A DNA stretch of 64,000 nt from an uncultured Acidimicrobiales bacterium (GCA_937922805.1 CALAJV010000011.1:62001-126000); one strand, 5' to 3'. Shown: positions 41,022 through 51,164, numbered from the stretch's first letter. Translations and numbers: made by a program. Notes: a model not told the origin generated them from the letters alone.

Positions 41022-42641
41022 CTAAGAGCCGGAGGTTAGATCGATTCCCGGATACCCAGCGGCGGCTATTTCGTCCACTTTGGTGGAGTACCGGGGAGCT
41101 CCACCAAAGTAGGCATGATATCGAACAGTGCCCTCTTGGCGGTCAGCGACATTTGAGTTGTATCCGGTGAACCAACCCTTGCTGCGGCGAAACAGCATTC
41201 GCTCGTGGGCCTTGACTACTTCCTCATGCCATGCCTGCTCGGCTTCGATCTGCGCTTCGATGCGGTTGTAGCCAGTAGATCGAGCGTGCTCCAGCAGATC
41301 CGTAATCCAATCAACGCCGGTCTCGATCGCTCGAGGAAAGTTTGATGACCCGGAAACGCTTTGGGGGCCAGCAACCATGAGTAAGTTCGGAAAGCCGCTC
41401 GTGAGCAAACCAACGTAGGTCGACGAGGCCTCTTTCCATTTCTCCGCGAGTGAAACGTTGTTCACTCCTCGAATATCAATTTGGTCATAACCACCGGTAA
41501 TAGCGTTGAACCCGGTGGCCCAAACGAGCACATCTAACTCATAGTCGGCAGCGGTGGTTTGAACGCCAGACTCGGTAACCCGCCTGATTGGTGTTTCAAA
41601 CAGATCAACCAGCTCGACGTTTTCCCGGTTATAGACCTCGAAGTAATTCGTTTCTAACGGTAACCGCTGCAATCCGAACCCATGATCAGTCGGAATTAGT
41701 TTCTCCGCCACCTGAGGATCATCGACTCGCTGACGAATCCGGTTGGCAACGTACTCTGACATCTCCTGATTGGCTTTCTCATCGAAAAAAATCTCGCCAA
41801 AGTTGGATGCCAGAATAGCAAAACCGGGTTGGGTGTAGAGCTCATCCCAAACGGCGTGTCGTTCCTCGGTGGTCAGATCCCAAAAGCCCCACCGGGGCAT
41901 ATGTTCAAAACCACCGGGTGATAGTGAGCAGTTGGTAAAGATCTCGTCGTAGCGGTTCCGGATGTCGGCCATTTCATCATCCGAGATAGGAGAATTGTTA
42001 AGTGGGGTGCTCCAGTTCGGCCTTCGCTGAAATACTTTCAGCTCGCCAACTTTGTCTGCGATATCGGCAATTACTTGAATACCAGTTGCGCCAGTGCCGA
42101 CGACTCCAACTCTCAAGCCTTCGAGTTTCAGATTGCTGGGCCAATGGAATGTGTGGAATGACTGACCCTGGAAATCGTCCATTCCTTCATAGTCAGGCAC
42201 GGTCGGAATGGAGAGCGGGCCAAGGCTAGTGATCACGATTCGGCTGGTGCAACTATCGCCATCGGCAAAGTTGAGTTGCCAGCGCATCGCTTGTTCGTCC
42301 CACGTCATTTCATTGACTCGTGCGTCGAACCGCATGTGGCGTCGAAGGTCGAATTTGTCAGCGACGTAATTCAGGTAGCGGAGATTTTCAGGCTGAGCCG
42401 AGAACCGTTCCTTCCAATGCCATTCGTCCAGAAGTTCTTGAGAGAATGAGTACCCGTAGGTGTAGCTTTCGGAATCGAACCGACATCCGGGGTATCGGTT
42501 TCGATACCAGGTGCCACCAAGATCGCTTTCCGCTTCGAAAAGTTCGGCGTCGAAGCCAGCGTCAATCAAACGTTTGATCTGATAGATACCAGAAACGCCA
42601 GCGCCAATCACCACAACGTCTCGATGTCGCTGCTGGTCCAA
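41022..42641 (-). CDS. Flavin-containing monooxygenase, Baeyer-Villiger type
   Basis: A 539-residue NADPH and FAD enzyme. The FAD motif VVVIGAGVSGIYQIKRL, the GGTWYRNRYPGCRFDSESYTYGYSF patch, the class B fingerprint F-x-G-x3-H-x3-W-P (FQGQSFHTFHWP), and the second dinucleotide loop VGVVGTGATGIQV are all present. Together they identify a type I Baeyer-Villiger monooxygenase, which inserts oxygen next to a ketone to give an ester. The C-terminal sensor region with WFTGYNSNV fits as well. The substrate is not known. It is divergent from the enoyl-CoA hydratase gene by 178 bases. Confidence 0.9.
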   Translation of the reverse strand: MDQQRHRDVVVIGAGVSGIYQIKRLIDAGFDAELFEAESDLGGTWYRNRYPGCRFDSESYTYGYSFSQELLDEWHWKERFSAQPENLRYLNYVADKFDLRRHMRFDARVNEMTWDEQAMRWQLNFADGDSCTSRIVITSLGPLSIPTVPDYEGMDDFQGQSFHTFHWPSNLKLEGLRVGVVGTGATGIQVIADIADKVGELKVFQRRPNWSTPLNNSPISDDEMADIRNRYDEIFTNCSLSPGGFEHMPRWGFWDLTTEERHAVWDELYTQPGFAILASNFGEIFFDEKANQEMSEYVANRIRQRVDDPQVAEKLIPTDHGFGLQRLPLETNYFEVYNRENVELVDLFETPIRRVTESGVQTTAADYELDVLVWATGFNAITGGYDQIDIRGVNNVSLAEKWKEASSTYVGLLTSGFPNLLMVAGPQSVSGSSNFPRAIETGVDWITDLLEHARSTGYNRIEAQIEAEQAWHEEVVKAHERMLFRRSKGWFTGYNSNVADRQEGTVRYHAYFGGAPRYSTKVDEIAAAGYPGIDLTSGS

Positions 42642-42819
42642 TGTGAAGACTCCTCTTTAGGGGATGGGGTTTCAGGTACAGGGGTTGGATTCCAGAACAA
42701 GTATCGCTGGCCAAGCTACCTATTAGCAAAAACGGCAGGATGGAAGGCAGATGTTGCGACCCTAGGCCTTTCACCATGGCCAAAGTGACTGACGTGAACC
42801 CACCTGATATACCTAGCTC

Positions 42820-43659
42820 ATGGACACTAGTTGGGAGCGGATTAGATACGACGAACCACGGGAACGAGTCGCTCGGATTACCTTGGCTCGACCAGAAGCG
42901 GCAAACGCTCAGGATTACCAGATGTTGTCTGAGCTGAACGAAGCTTTTGATGTGGCCGCGCAAGATGACAGTATCCGGGTCATCGTGTTGGCAGCCGATG
43001 GAAAGCACTTCTCATCTGGTCACGACCTCAGGGACCACAATCCTGACATGTCGGAGATGGCGACCGTCGGAACACAATGCCACTTCGATGCTGACGGAGC
43101 CGAAGGGTATATGGCCCGTGAGGCGGAGATGTATCTAGGGCTTTGTTGGCGGTGGCGAAACATCGCTAAGCCAACCATCGCATCGGTCCAAGGCAAAGTC
43201 ATCGCCGGCGGTCTGATGTTGGTGTGGCCTATGGATTTGATAGTGGCCAGCGAAGACGCAACGTTCTCCGACCCTGTTGTGGCTCTCGGCGTAAACGGAA
43301 CCGAGTATTTTTCTCATGCTTATGAGGCTGGCGCTAGGTTGGCCAAAGACATGCTGTTTACAGGAAGAGCAGTTTCGGCCGCCGAAGCTAAACAACATGG
43401 CATGGTCAATCGCGTTGTGCCTCGCCACGACCTAGAACAAGAGACTCTAGATCTAGCCAGCCACATCGCCAAGCGCCCAATGTTTGGTCTAACTACGGCC
43501 AAGCAGTCCGTCAACAATTCAGTGGACGCTATGGGTCTTTACACTGCGCTGCAATCAGCGTTTGGATTGCACCATGTTGGTCACAGCCACAATCGGTTGA
43601 CCTACGACGGCTCGTTCGTTGATCCGGCCGGAATTCAGGTCATCCGAGACGAGGCGTAA
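42820..43659 (+). CDS. Enoyl-CoA hydratase/isomerase family protein
   Basis: A 279-residue crotonase-fold protein. The oxyanion-hole segments ADGKHFSSGHDLRD and IASVQGKVIAGGLMLVWPMDLIVASEDATFSDP are clear. In the second segment the usual catalytic Glu pair of true hydratases is not kept (a G-V-N-G stretch takes its place), so it could be an isomerase or another crotonase-fold enzyme. The start DTSWERIRYDEPRERVARITLARPEAANAQ is typical. It is followed after 78 bases by a nitroreductase on the same strand and then by an esterase, a possible catabolic set. Confidence 0.85.
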   Translation: MDTSWERIRYDEPRERVARITLARPEAANAQDYQMLSELNEAFDVAAQDDSIRVIVLAADGKHFSSGHDLRDHNPDMSEMATVGTQCHFDADGAEGYMAREAEMYLGLCWRWRNIAKPTIASVQGKVIAGGLMLVWPMDLIVASEDATFSDPVVALGVNGTEYFSHAYEAGARLAKDMLFTGRAVSAAEAKQHGMVNRVVPRHDLEQETLDLASHIAKRPMFGLTTAKQSVNNSVDAMGLYTALQSAFGLHHVGHSHNRLTYDGSFVDPAGIQVIRDEA

Positions 43660-43737
43660 CGCTGAGTTTCCAGTCGATAGTCGTTCATCGGCTGGCTGGT
43701 CTGGTTCGCCATAGTGGCAGTGCACTAGGGTCAAGCC

Positions 43738-44385
43738 ATGACTGAGAGCATTGGTTTAAGCGCGGAACAAGTTTTGATGACCACCCGATCGGTTCGGAAA
43801 CGACTCGATCTGGAAAAGCCAGTCAGCAGGGAGACGATCACCGAGTGTATCGAGATGGCATTGCAGGCCCCGACCGGTGGCAACGCCCAGGGCTGGCAGT
43901 GGATGGTCATCGACGATCCAGACAAGAAGGCGGCAATTGCCGATCACTATCGAGCGGTTTATTGGCCGTATCGAGACGAAGCAGCTACTCGACCAATGGA
44001 TCATCGGATCCGAGTTAGCGAGTCGGCCGACCACCTAGCAACCAACTTTGAACGGGTTCCGGCCATGGTTATTCCACTGCACGCCGGTCGGCTCGAGGGG
44101 GCCAACGTTGCTCAGCAAGCGGGGGCATGGGGTTCGATTCTGCCCGCAGCCTGGAGTTTCATGATGGCGCTGCGGTCGAAAGGTTTGGGGTCGGCGTGGA
44201 CAACGCTGCATCTGCCCCGCGAAAAAGAGGTGGCTGAACTACTCGGCATCGACTACGAAAACTGGACGCAAGCCGGACTATTCCCGGTGGCTTACACAGT
44301 CGGCACCGAATTTAGGCCCGCTAAGCGTCAGTCAGTGGAAAAGTTTCTTCACTTCAACCAGTGGACAGCGGCGAGCTCGGAGTAA
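43738..44385 (+). CDS. Nitroreductase-family FMN oxidoreductase
   Basis: A 215-residue nitroreductase. Family marks are the FMN loop TTRSVRKRLDLEKPVSRETITECIEMALQAPTGGNAQGWQWMVI, the central WGSILPAAWSFMMALRSKGLGSAWTTLHLPREKEVAELLGI and the closing VAYTVGTEFRPAKRQSVEKFLHF. It would use NAD(P)H and FMN, and the electron acceptor is unknown. The ATG is 78 bases after the enoyl-CoA hydratase gene. The esterase gene begins inside its last 25 bases. Confidence 0.88.
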   Translation: MTESIGLSAEQVLMTTRSVRKRLDLEKPVSRETITECIEMALQAPTGGNAQGWQWMVIDDPDKKAAIADHYRAVYWPYRDEAATRPMDHRIRVSESADHLATNFERVPAMVIPLHAGRLEGANVAQQAGAWGSILPAAWSFMMALRSKGLGSAWTTLHLPREKEVAELLGIDYENWTQAGLFPVAYTVGTEFRPAKRQSVEKFLHFNQWTAASSE

Positions 44386-45233
44386 GTTCTTTGTTCATTT
44401 CAACCGAGCCTGTGACCTGCCAGCACACAGGAACCGAGATGCTGGTGTCTACCGCTTTGCCGTTTCGCTATGACCAGAATCAACCCATGCCGCTGATCGT
44501 GTGTATGGATGGATTGTGGACGCTCGGCACCATGGTTGACGCTATTCGGATTATGTCCATGTCTGGAGAAGCGCCAGAAGCGATCGTCGTCGGTGTTAGC
44601 TTCGCCGAGCCGAGAATGAGTGAGTACATGAGGCAACGGGCCCGATGGTTCTCGCCGTCGCCGTGGGAACCCCCAGAAGCATCAGGGGTCAAAGGGGTGG
44701 CGGCGGAAGAATGTGGCCGGGCTGATCAACATATGCGGTTTGTCCAAGATCAGCTATTGGTAAGCCTTGGCAGTGAACACACGGTGGCCGACCGCTGGTA
44801 CTTCGGCCATAGCTTCTCAGCCTTGTTTGGACTGCGAATGCTTTTCGAAGACCCATCGCTGTTCGATAACTGGATTCTGGCTAGCCCATCGATTTGGTGG
44901 GATCAGCGAACTATCTTGGCCTACGAGCAACGCTACGCCGACGCCAACGAGGATTTGGCGGCTTCGGTCTTTATCTCTAGTGGAGAACGCGAAACTGGAG
45001 CGGGGCTGGTGGCCGACCTTGTCGAACAACAGCCTGGGGTGTACCAACCAGATCAGTTGACCCAGCTAGAAGCGATGTTCAACATGATCGGCAATAGCGC
45101 TGATTTGGCCCAGACCCTATCGAGTCGTAACTACCCCAACTTGACGGTAACGAATCAAGTGTTAGCCGGCGAGTCCCACACATCAACAATCGGTTCAGCC
45201 ATAAGCGCGGGGCTTCGAGCGCTTCACCCATAG
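44361..45233 (+). CDS. Esterase-like alpha/beta hydrolase (Fes/YbbA type)
   Basis: A 290-residue hydrolase. Residues 25-60 (TALPFRYDQNQPMPLIVCMDGLW) begin the domain, and the nucleophile motif is GHSFS followed by ALFGLRMLFEDPSLFDNWILASPSIWW, which is typical of the esterase D and iron-siderophore-esterase-like group. The acid is probably the Asp/Glu after ASVFISSGERET and the base is His in AGESHTSTIG. No signal peptide is seen. The GTG at 44361 overlaps the nitroreductase gene by 25 bases; a TTG at 44391 is an alternative start. The substrate is unknown. Confidence 0.8.
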   Translation: MDSGELGVSSLFISTEPVTCQHTGTEMLVSTALPFRYDQNQPMPLIVCMDGLWTLGTMVDAIRIMSMSGEAPEAIVVGVSFAEPRMSEYMRQRARWFSPSPWEPPEASGVKGVAAEECGRADQHMRFVQDQLLVSLGSEHTVADRWYFGHSFSALFGLRMLFEDPSLFDNWILASPSIWWDQRTILAYEQRYADANEDLAASVFISSGERETGAGLVADLVEQQPGVYQPDQLTQLEAMFNMIGNSADLAQTLSSRNYPNLTVTNQVLAGESHTSTIGSAISAGLRALHP

Positions 45234-45659
45234 CTATTCGCCTTTGCCAGCCCAACCGCTGACGTTGAGCACTCGAAACACCAGTAGCCGATGGAACGGC
45301 TTATCACTGTACTGGGCGAACCGTTTCGATAACCGGTCCGCTAGCCGAACCGCCACGTCATCGTCTACATCGGTTTCCCAGCGCAGCTCAACTCGAACCC
45401 ACCAAAGCTGCGACCAGTCATCAGGGTCCCAGTGATCAATCAGAAGCGTTGCTCTTGGATCGGCTTCGAGGTTTCGCTCTCGCTGAAGTTTCGAAGACGA
45501 CTTGGGCTTCACCCGGTCAATCGGAACAGCAACGAATCCATCATCGACTGAAAACACCACTGGCACCGCGTCGACGCCACGTTCAGAATGAATCGTTGCT
45601 AGGACCCCGTGATTCCGTTCCGCTAACCGAGCCAAGGATTCCGATTCGACTAGCTTCAT
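45234..45659 (-). CDS. PPOX-class F420-dependent oxidoreductase (TIGR03668-like)
   Basis: A 141-residue split-barrel protein of the pyridoxamine-phosphate-oxidase fold. The core PVVFSVDDGFVAVPIDRVKPK, ERNLEADPRATLLIDHWDPDDWSQLWWVRVELRW matches the actinobacterial Rv0121-type family, which is predicted to use F420. The ATG at 45659 starts MKLVESESLARL; a GTG two codons upstream is less likely. Its stop codon directly abuts that of the esterase gene on the other strand, with no terminator between. Confidence 0.85.
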   Translation of the reverse strand: MKLVESESLARLAERNHGVLATIHSERGVDAVPVVFSVDDGFVAVPIDRVKPKSSSKLQRERNLEADPRATLLIDHWDPDDWSQLWWVRVELRWETDVDDDVAVRLADRLSKRFAQYSDKPFHRLLVFRVLNVSGWAGKGE

Positions 45660-45722
45660 TGCCACACCTTAGTTGGTAGAGTCTTCGCGATCCGAGTCGA
45701 CGTTTCCGCTAGCTGTGCGAAT

Positions 45723-48700
45723 CTACCGCTTGAACGTTGGCCCGCGGTACCCCGGTCTGAATCCGTGTTCGAGTAGTAAATCTCGCAGCTCAGGACTTTC
45801 AACTGGTGGTTGGCCATTTATCTTGGTGATTTCCAAACCCTTTATTACCCGGGACCGTACGAGGTGGAGTAGTGGTTCTATCCAGCTGGCATCATCGTCA
45901 GCTCGCTCGAATAGGGTCAGGCTCCGACCCCCTCGTTCGAGGTAAGCCAGTGGGTGGCCGTCCCGCAAGACGACATAGGCTCCAGTCGACCGAGACGGAC
46001 GACCTTCAGTTTCGGGCCAGCCGATAGCGGCGCCGTATGGTTGAGCTGGGTCGGAAGCGGCGAGCAGAATCGGGGCTGGCAACTCGGTTGGTAGTTGATC
46101 TCGGCGCTCATCTCGTAGCCGGTCTACGGCCCCCGGAAGAGCAAATTGGGCTGCTCCTAAACCGGCAACAAAGTAGCCGCGCCGCACCTGACCACGCTCT
46201 TCCATCGCCTTCAATATGGGGTAGACCCCAGCGAAGCCACCTTCGGCTCCCTCGGCCAACGCCATCTCACGAGTTAACACTCCGTACCTCTCCAGCAGCT
46301 GCAGCGCCCGGGTGGTTGCGGCTTCAGTCGCTGAAATAGCCGGCAACCGCATGGGAGCGACCGGGGCCCACCGACCGGTACCCGAGGCCGGACCCAACCT
46401 AGACAAGGCTCGCAAGTTGGGACGTCCGGCGCGGCCGCCGCGGGGTCGGGCTTTCGGCTTTTTGGGCGTGACTCCGGCGATCAGGGCCCGGAGCGGGGTC
46501 AACGAGTCGTTGGTAATTTCTCCGGCCCATACTAGATCCCACAAACCGGTCAGCACCGCTTGATCGGTGTACTCACAACCAGCCTCTTGCGCCGCCGCTA
46601 CTAGTTCTGGCCAAAACGATGCACCGCGTTCGTTGAGGTGTTCTCGGAGAGCAAGATGGATTGGACCTTCTGGCAAGTCGTCCGGTTCGGGAAGAAGTCC
46701 GGCCACCTGATCTCGCCACAACAACCGAATGCGACCGTCGCCAGGACCGATAGGGGCCGCTCCGACCCAGATAAGTTCCCCCGCAGTCAGCAACGTATCA
46801 AGATCGCCTGGCTGGTAACCGGATATTCGACTCGGCAGAATGTCGGTCTCAAGCGCTGAGGCTGGAAGGGCCGCTCCTTGCATCGTGGTCAGAACTTCGG
46901 CCAAACCATCTACGCCACTGAGTTTTGACCCGACATGTTGCCAGGCTGGAACGAATCTCGCTAAAACGTCCTGGTCAACCGGCTCAACTTCTTTCCTGAG
47001 GGCTGCCAGCGAACGGCGACGTAATACGCGCAGTACATCAGCGTGACACCATTCGCGTTCGATGCCATCGGGCCTGAACTCGCCTCGGACGACTCGACCT
47101 TCACGCTCCAGCAGCTCAAGAGCGCCAAAAGCTCGCTCTGGCTCTAACCCCAAGTGGTTCGCAACTTGGGCGGTCAGGAATGGGCCGTTGGTTCGAGCGA
47201 ATCGAGAAACCAAATCGGTCAACGGATCCTCTACCGAGTCGGTGAAGGCTGCTGGCAAACCAGGTGGAAGGGCAACTCCTAAAGCATCACGGAGTCGTGA
47301 CGCATCCTCGGCCGAGGCCACCATTTGTTGTCCTGCTACCGAGACTGGAATGATGCGGCGTTCATCAAGAAGCTGATCTACGGCGGAGCCTGCGTCCAGA
47401 TCGTTCACCCGTTGGCTAATACTGTCTGTTGTTAATGGCCCAAGCCAACGCAGTAGATCTTCGACCTGATCGACGTTTTTCGCTCGCCACTTGGGAGCTA
47501 ACCGCTGAAGCTCGCTCTCCAAATCAGCCAAAACCTCAGGGTCGAGCAGCTCTCGTAGTTCTTCGGCTCCGAGTAAGTCTTGAAGTAGTTCTCGATCGAG
47601 CGAAAGGGCAGCCGCTCGGCGTTCTGCCAACGGGGCGTCGCCCTCGTACATGTACTGGGCGATCCATCCGAACAGAAGAGACTGGGCGAACGGTGATGCC
47701 GTTTGGGTGTCGACTGGGACGAGTTTGATCTTTCGGCTACGCAGTTCAGTCAAGACTTGGCGCAACGCGGGCACATCAAATACGTCGTTGACACATTCGC
47801 GACTAGCTTCGATCAGTATTGGAAATTTCGGGTATTTGGCTGCAACCGCGAGCAGGTCGGCGGCCTTCTGACGCTGTTGCCACAACGGGGTTCGACGGTC
47901 GGGCCTCCGCCGAGGTAACAACAATGCTCTGGCGGCACATTCTCGGAACCGAGAAGCGAACATCGCGGTTTGTGGAAGCTGAGAAATCAACAGCTCATCG
48001 AGCTCGTCAGGATCAATCAGGAGCTCATCAGTTGGCATCTGGTCGACCGCTTCCGGAAGCCGGATAACGATGCCATCGTCGCTCCACATGAGCTCCACAT
48101 CCCAGCCCCACTGCTCAGCTAGGCGGTGTTGCAAGGCCATGCCCCACGGGGCGTGGACCTGGGCTCCGAACGGGCTGAGCATGCAAATTCGCCAGTCGCC
48201 GATGTCGTCGCGGAATCGCTCAACGATGATGGTTCGATCATCAGGGACTCGGCCGGTAGCCTCAAGTTGCTCATCAAAAAACAGCAGCAAGTTCTCGGCT
48301 GCCAATTTGTCCAGCCCGTTTTCTTTCAGCCGCTTCAACCCAGCTGGTCGGTCGATTGAGGTGAGTTCTCGAGAGAAAGCCCCCATAGCCCGGCCAAGTT
48401 CCAGTGGACGGCCGGGGCCATCTCCGTGCCAGAACGGCATCTTGCCTGGTCGACCAGGAGCAGGGGTGACGATGACCCGCTCATGGGTTATGTCTTGAAT
48501 CTGCCAGGTGCTAGCGCCGAGCAGGAACGTTTCGCCCGGTCGTGATTCGTACACCATTTCTTCGTCGAGTTCGCCAACCCGAACCCCATCAGGCAGAAAG
48601 ACACCGTACAAACCTCGATCAGGGATGGTGCCGCCGCTAGTAACGGCTAGCCGTTGAGCTCCAGGACGGCCACGAATCATGCCGTCTACTCGGTCCCAGA

Positions 48701-50240
48701 TGATTCGGGGCCGAAGTTCGGCGAATTCGTCCGACGGGTAACGACCGGCCAAAAGGTCGAGTGTGGCGTTCAGCGCTTCATCGGAGAGGTCGGCGTAGTT
48801 TGCCGAACCGCGGATCATTGCTGCTAGATCATCGACGTGCCAATCATCTAGCGCGCACGAGGCCACGATTTGTTGGGCTAGAACATCGAGCGGGTTTCGA
48901 GGGTAGTGGGTCTCTTCTATCAGGCCCTTATGCATCCGATCGACAACAACCGCAGCTTCTAACAGGTCGGCCCGGTGCTTAGGGAAAAACTTCGCTCGAC
49001 TGGGGGCTCCAACTTGGTGACCAGCTCGGCCTACTCGCTGCAAACCTCGACTCACCGCGCCCGGCGACTCCACTTGGACAACGAGGTCAACGGCCCCCAT
49101 GTCGATACCGAGCTCCAGCGACGAGGTAGCGACCAGACCTTTCAAGGTGCCTTGCTTAAGCTGATCTTCAATTGCTAGCCGACGCTCACGGCTGAGTGAA
49201 CCATGATGGGCCAACACCAGTTCTTGGCCTGGTTCAGGCGGGCGACCTTCAGCTTCAGCTGATCTGTTCTCGCCTTCAACGGCCAACTCATTCAGTCTCG
49301 TAGCTAGCCGCTCGGCTAGACGGCGAGCGTTGACGAACACAATGGTCGAGCGATGCTGCTGCACCAGCTCAAGCAAGCGAGGATGCATTGATGGCCAAAT
49401 GCTGCGTCGAGCTGGTCCGGCGGCGGCAGGGCCCGAAACAGGTTCGTCGGTAATCACTTCGCCTAGCCGGCCCATATCTTCAACCGGAACAATGACTTCA
49501 ACGTCGAGTTCTTTACGAATGCCAGTATCGACAATGCTTACTTTGCGAGGCTTGGCTTTGTCGAAACCACCAAGGAAGCGGGCAATTTCTTCCAACGGTC
49601 GTTGGGTAGCTGACAGACCAATTCTCTGCGGCGCTTGATCGGCTATTCGTTCTAGACGTTCCAAGCTAAGCGCCATATGAGCCCCGCGCTTAGTGGCGGC
49701 TAGCGCATGGATTTCATCGATGATGACGGTCTCGACGCCAGCCAAGGTCTCTCGGACCTGAGACGTCAACATCAGATACAGCGACTCTGGGGTGGTGATC
49801 AACAAGTCGGGTGGCTCTTTAGCTAACTTGCGACGCTCATTGGATGGGGTGTCGCCGGTTCGTAGAGCCACATAAGGCTCATGAAACTCTTCGCCCAATC
49901 GCTCGGCCGCAAGTCTCACGCCTTGGAGCGGTGCGCGAAGATTCTTTTCGACGTCAACCGCTAGCGCCCGAAGCGGGCTGATGTACAAGATTCTGGTTCT
50001 GTGGTTCTTACTTTCCGGTGGAGGTTTTCTACTCAGCTGATCAAGACCCCAAAAGAACGCAGATAGCGTCTTGCCTGAACCGGTTGGAGCCAAAATCAGA
50101 GTGTTTTCGCCAGCCGCAATCCGAGGCCAACCTTCTCTTTGGGGCGGTGTTGGCTCGACGAAAGTAGTTGAAAACCACTCCGCAGCCGGGAGGCTGAAGC
50201 CTTCTAGGCCCGCTGGTGTTGGTTTGGCAGAATCAACCAT
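45723..50240 (-). CDS. lhr: Large Lhr-type DEAD/DEAH helicase
   Basis: A 1505-residue superfamily 2 helicase. In order: Q-like start LPAAEWFSTTFVEPTPPQREGWP, Walker A APTGSGKTLSA, DEVH-type box VIIDEIHAL, SAT motif IGLSATQRP, then the second RecA domain with VATSSLELGIDMGAVDLVVQVESPGAVSRGLQRVGRAGHQVG. A winged-helix/Lhr core follows, and then about 650 further residues of the Lhr C-terminal extension. Lhr unwinds RNA-DNA and DNA duplexes with 3'-5' polarity; the C-terminal region forms an oligomerising HTH_42-like module. The length matches the full-length actinobacterial type. It is divergent from the lipoprotein gene. Confidence 0.95.
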   Translation of the reverse strand: MVDSAKPTPAGLEGFSLPAAEWFSTTFVEPTPPQREGWPRIAAGENTLILAPTGSGKTLSAFFWGLDQLSRKPPPESKNHRTRILYISPLRALAVDVEKNLRAPLQGVRLAAERLGEEFHEPYVALRTGDTPSNERRKLAKEPPDLLITTPESLYLMLTSQVRETLAGVETVIIDEIHALAATKRGAHMALSLERLERIADQAPQRIGLSATQRPLEEIARFLGGFDKAKPRKVSIVDTGIRKELDVEVIVPVEDMGRLGEVITDEPVSGPAAAGPARRSIWPSMHPRLLELVQQHRSTIVFVNARRLAERLATRLNELAVEGENRSAEAEGRPPEPGQELVLAHHGSLSRERRLAIEDQLKQGTLKGLVATSSLELGIDMGAVDLVVQVESPGAVSRGLQRVGRAGHQVGAPSRAKFFPKHRADLLEAAVVVDRMHKGLIEETHYPRNPLDVLAQQIVASCALDDWHVDDLAAMIRGSANYADLSDEALNATLDLLAGRYPSDEFAELRPRIIWDRVDGMIRGRPGAQRLAVTSGGTIPDRGLYGVFLPDGVRVGELDEEMVYESRPGETFLLGASTWQIQDITHERVIVTPAPGRPGKMPFWHGDGPGRPLELGRAMGAFSRELTSIDRPAGLKRLKENGLDKLAAENLLLFFDEQLEATGRVPDDRTIIVERFRDDIGDWRICMLSPFGAQVHAPWGMALQHRLAEQWGWDVELMWSDDGIVIRLPEAVDQMPTDELLIDPDELDELLISQLPQTAMFASRFRECAARALLLPRRRPDRRTPLWQQRQKAADLLAVAAKYPKFPILIEASRECVNDVFDVPALRQVLTELRSRKIKLVPVDTQTASPFAQSLLFGWIAQYMYEGDAPLAERRAAALSLDRELLQDLLGAEELRELLDPEVLADLESELQRLAPKWRAKNVDQVEDLLRWLGPLTTDSISQRVNDLDAGSAVDQLLDERRIIPVSVAGQQMVASAEDASRLRDALGVALPPGLPAAFTDSVEDPLTDLVSRFARTNGPFLTAQVANHLGLEPERAFGALELLEREGRVVRGEFRPDGIEREWCHADVLRVLRRRSLAALRKEVEPVDQDVLARFVPAWQHVGSKLSGVDGLAEVLTTMQGAALPASALETDILPSRISGYQPGDLDTLLTAGELIWVGAAPIGPGDGRIRLLWRDQVAGLLPEPDDLPEGPIHLALREHLNERGASFWPELVAAAQEAGCEYTDQAVLTGLWDLVWAGEITNDSLTPLRALIAGVTPKKPKARPRGGRAGRPNLRALSRLGPASGTGRWAPVAPMRLPAISATEAATTRALQLLERYGVLTREMALAEGAEGGFAGVYPILKAMEERGQVRRGYFVAGLGAAQFALPGAVDRLRDERRDQLPTELPAPILLAASDPAQPYGAAIGWPETEGRPSRSTGAYVVLRDGHPLAYLERGGRSLTLFERADDDASWIEPLLHLVRSRVIKGLEITKINGQPPVESPELRDLLLEHGFRPGYRGPTFKR

Positions 50241-50316
50241 TGGGTTCAGGATAGACCTCTACTGTGACCGTAGTATCTAAACTTTGGCGGCCTGATCCTA
50301 GGGATTAGCCGCTCTT

Positions 50317-51078
50317 ATGACTAGTTTGATGCTCATGGCGACACCGAAATTCTGGATAACCGTTCTCGTATCTTTGACCGTAGTAGCAGCAGGGTGCTCT
50401 TCGGGTACTGATGAAGGCACAACCACCGACGACGGCATTGCGACCCTGGCCGATGAGGAAACAGATAGTACGGTTCCCTCGAGCGATGACGATGAAACGG
50501 TCGACGACGAGACCATCGACGAATCGGAACCTGACGATGGCAGCGTCAGCACCACAACAACCGTAGAACTGGAGCCAGAAGAAGCTGCTCTTCAATTCTC
50601 GCAATGCATGCGAGACGAAGGAATCGCCGATTTCCCCGACCTAGGTATTGACGGCAGCGGCAACATTGATATCACCGATCTTCCAACCGACTTGGGCGAC
50701 GACCCTGACGTGCAGGATGCGCTCGAGGTGTGTCAACCACTAATCGAAGCTGGAGGGTTCGGCGAACGGATCCGAGAGGTAGTTGAAAGCCCGGAGTTTA
50801 ACGATGCGCTGATCGAATTCTCTGATTGCATTCGTGACGAAGGCTTTGACGTCGGAGACCTAACCTTAGTTGGCTTAGCTGGCGCTGCTTTCGCCGCTCC
50901 AGATGCTGGCGAGGCGAACCCTCAAGGTGGCGACCGGGAAGACGGGTTCGGCGATAGAGATGGGATATTCGCTGAGGCTCTCGGGCTTGACCCCGACGAT
51001 CCTGAAGTGCAAGCAGCGGTTAACACCTGCCTGCCCAAGATCGAAGGAGCGATGGCCGATCTTGGCTTTGGTGAATGA
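50317..51078 (+). CDS. Acidic lipoprotein with an internally duplicated cysteine domain
   Basis: A 253-residue lipoprotein. The signal ends in a VAAGC lipobox with Cys27, followed by a 65-residue Asp/Glu/Thr-rich linker. The mature domain contains two related units. Unit one has F-S-Q-C97-M-R-D-E-G and ends at C139-Q-P-L-I-E. Unit two has F-S-D-C171-I-R-D-E-G and ends at C238-L-P-K-I-E. Each unit thus has a CxRDEG motif and a C-x-P-x-I-E motif, so two disulfide bonds are likely outside the cell. I know no function for this pattern. Start choice is open among ATG codons at 50317, 50329 and 50335. Converges on the PPOX gene. Confidence 0.78.
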   Translation: MTSLMLMATPKFWITVLVSLTVVAAGCSSGTDEGTTTDDGIATLADEETDSTVPSSDDDETVDDETIDESEPDDGSVSTTTTVELEPEEAALQFSQCMRDEGIADFPDLGIDGSGNIDITDLPTDLGDDPDVQDALEVCQPLIEAGGFGERIREVVESPEFNDALIEFSDCIRDEGFDVGDLTLVGLAGAAFAAPDAGEANPQGGDREDGFGDRDGIFAEALGLDPDDPEVQAAVNTCLPKIEGAMADLGFGE

Positions 51079-51164
51079 TTGGTCTCGCCACGTAGCGTCG
51101 ATATGAGCCCGGCCTTTGTAGACGGCCGAGCCTTTCGGCTGACGATGCGAAAGGTTCAGAATCC

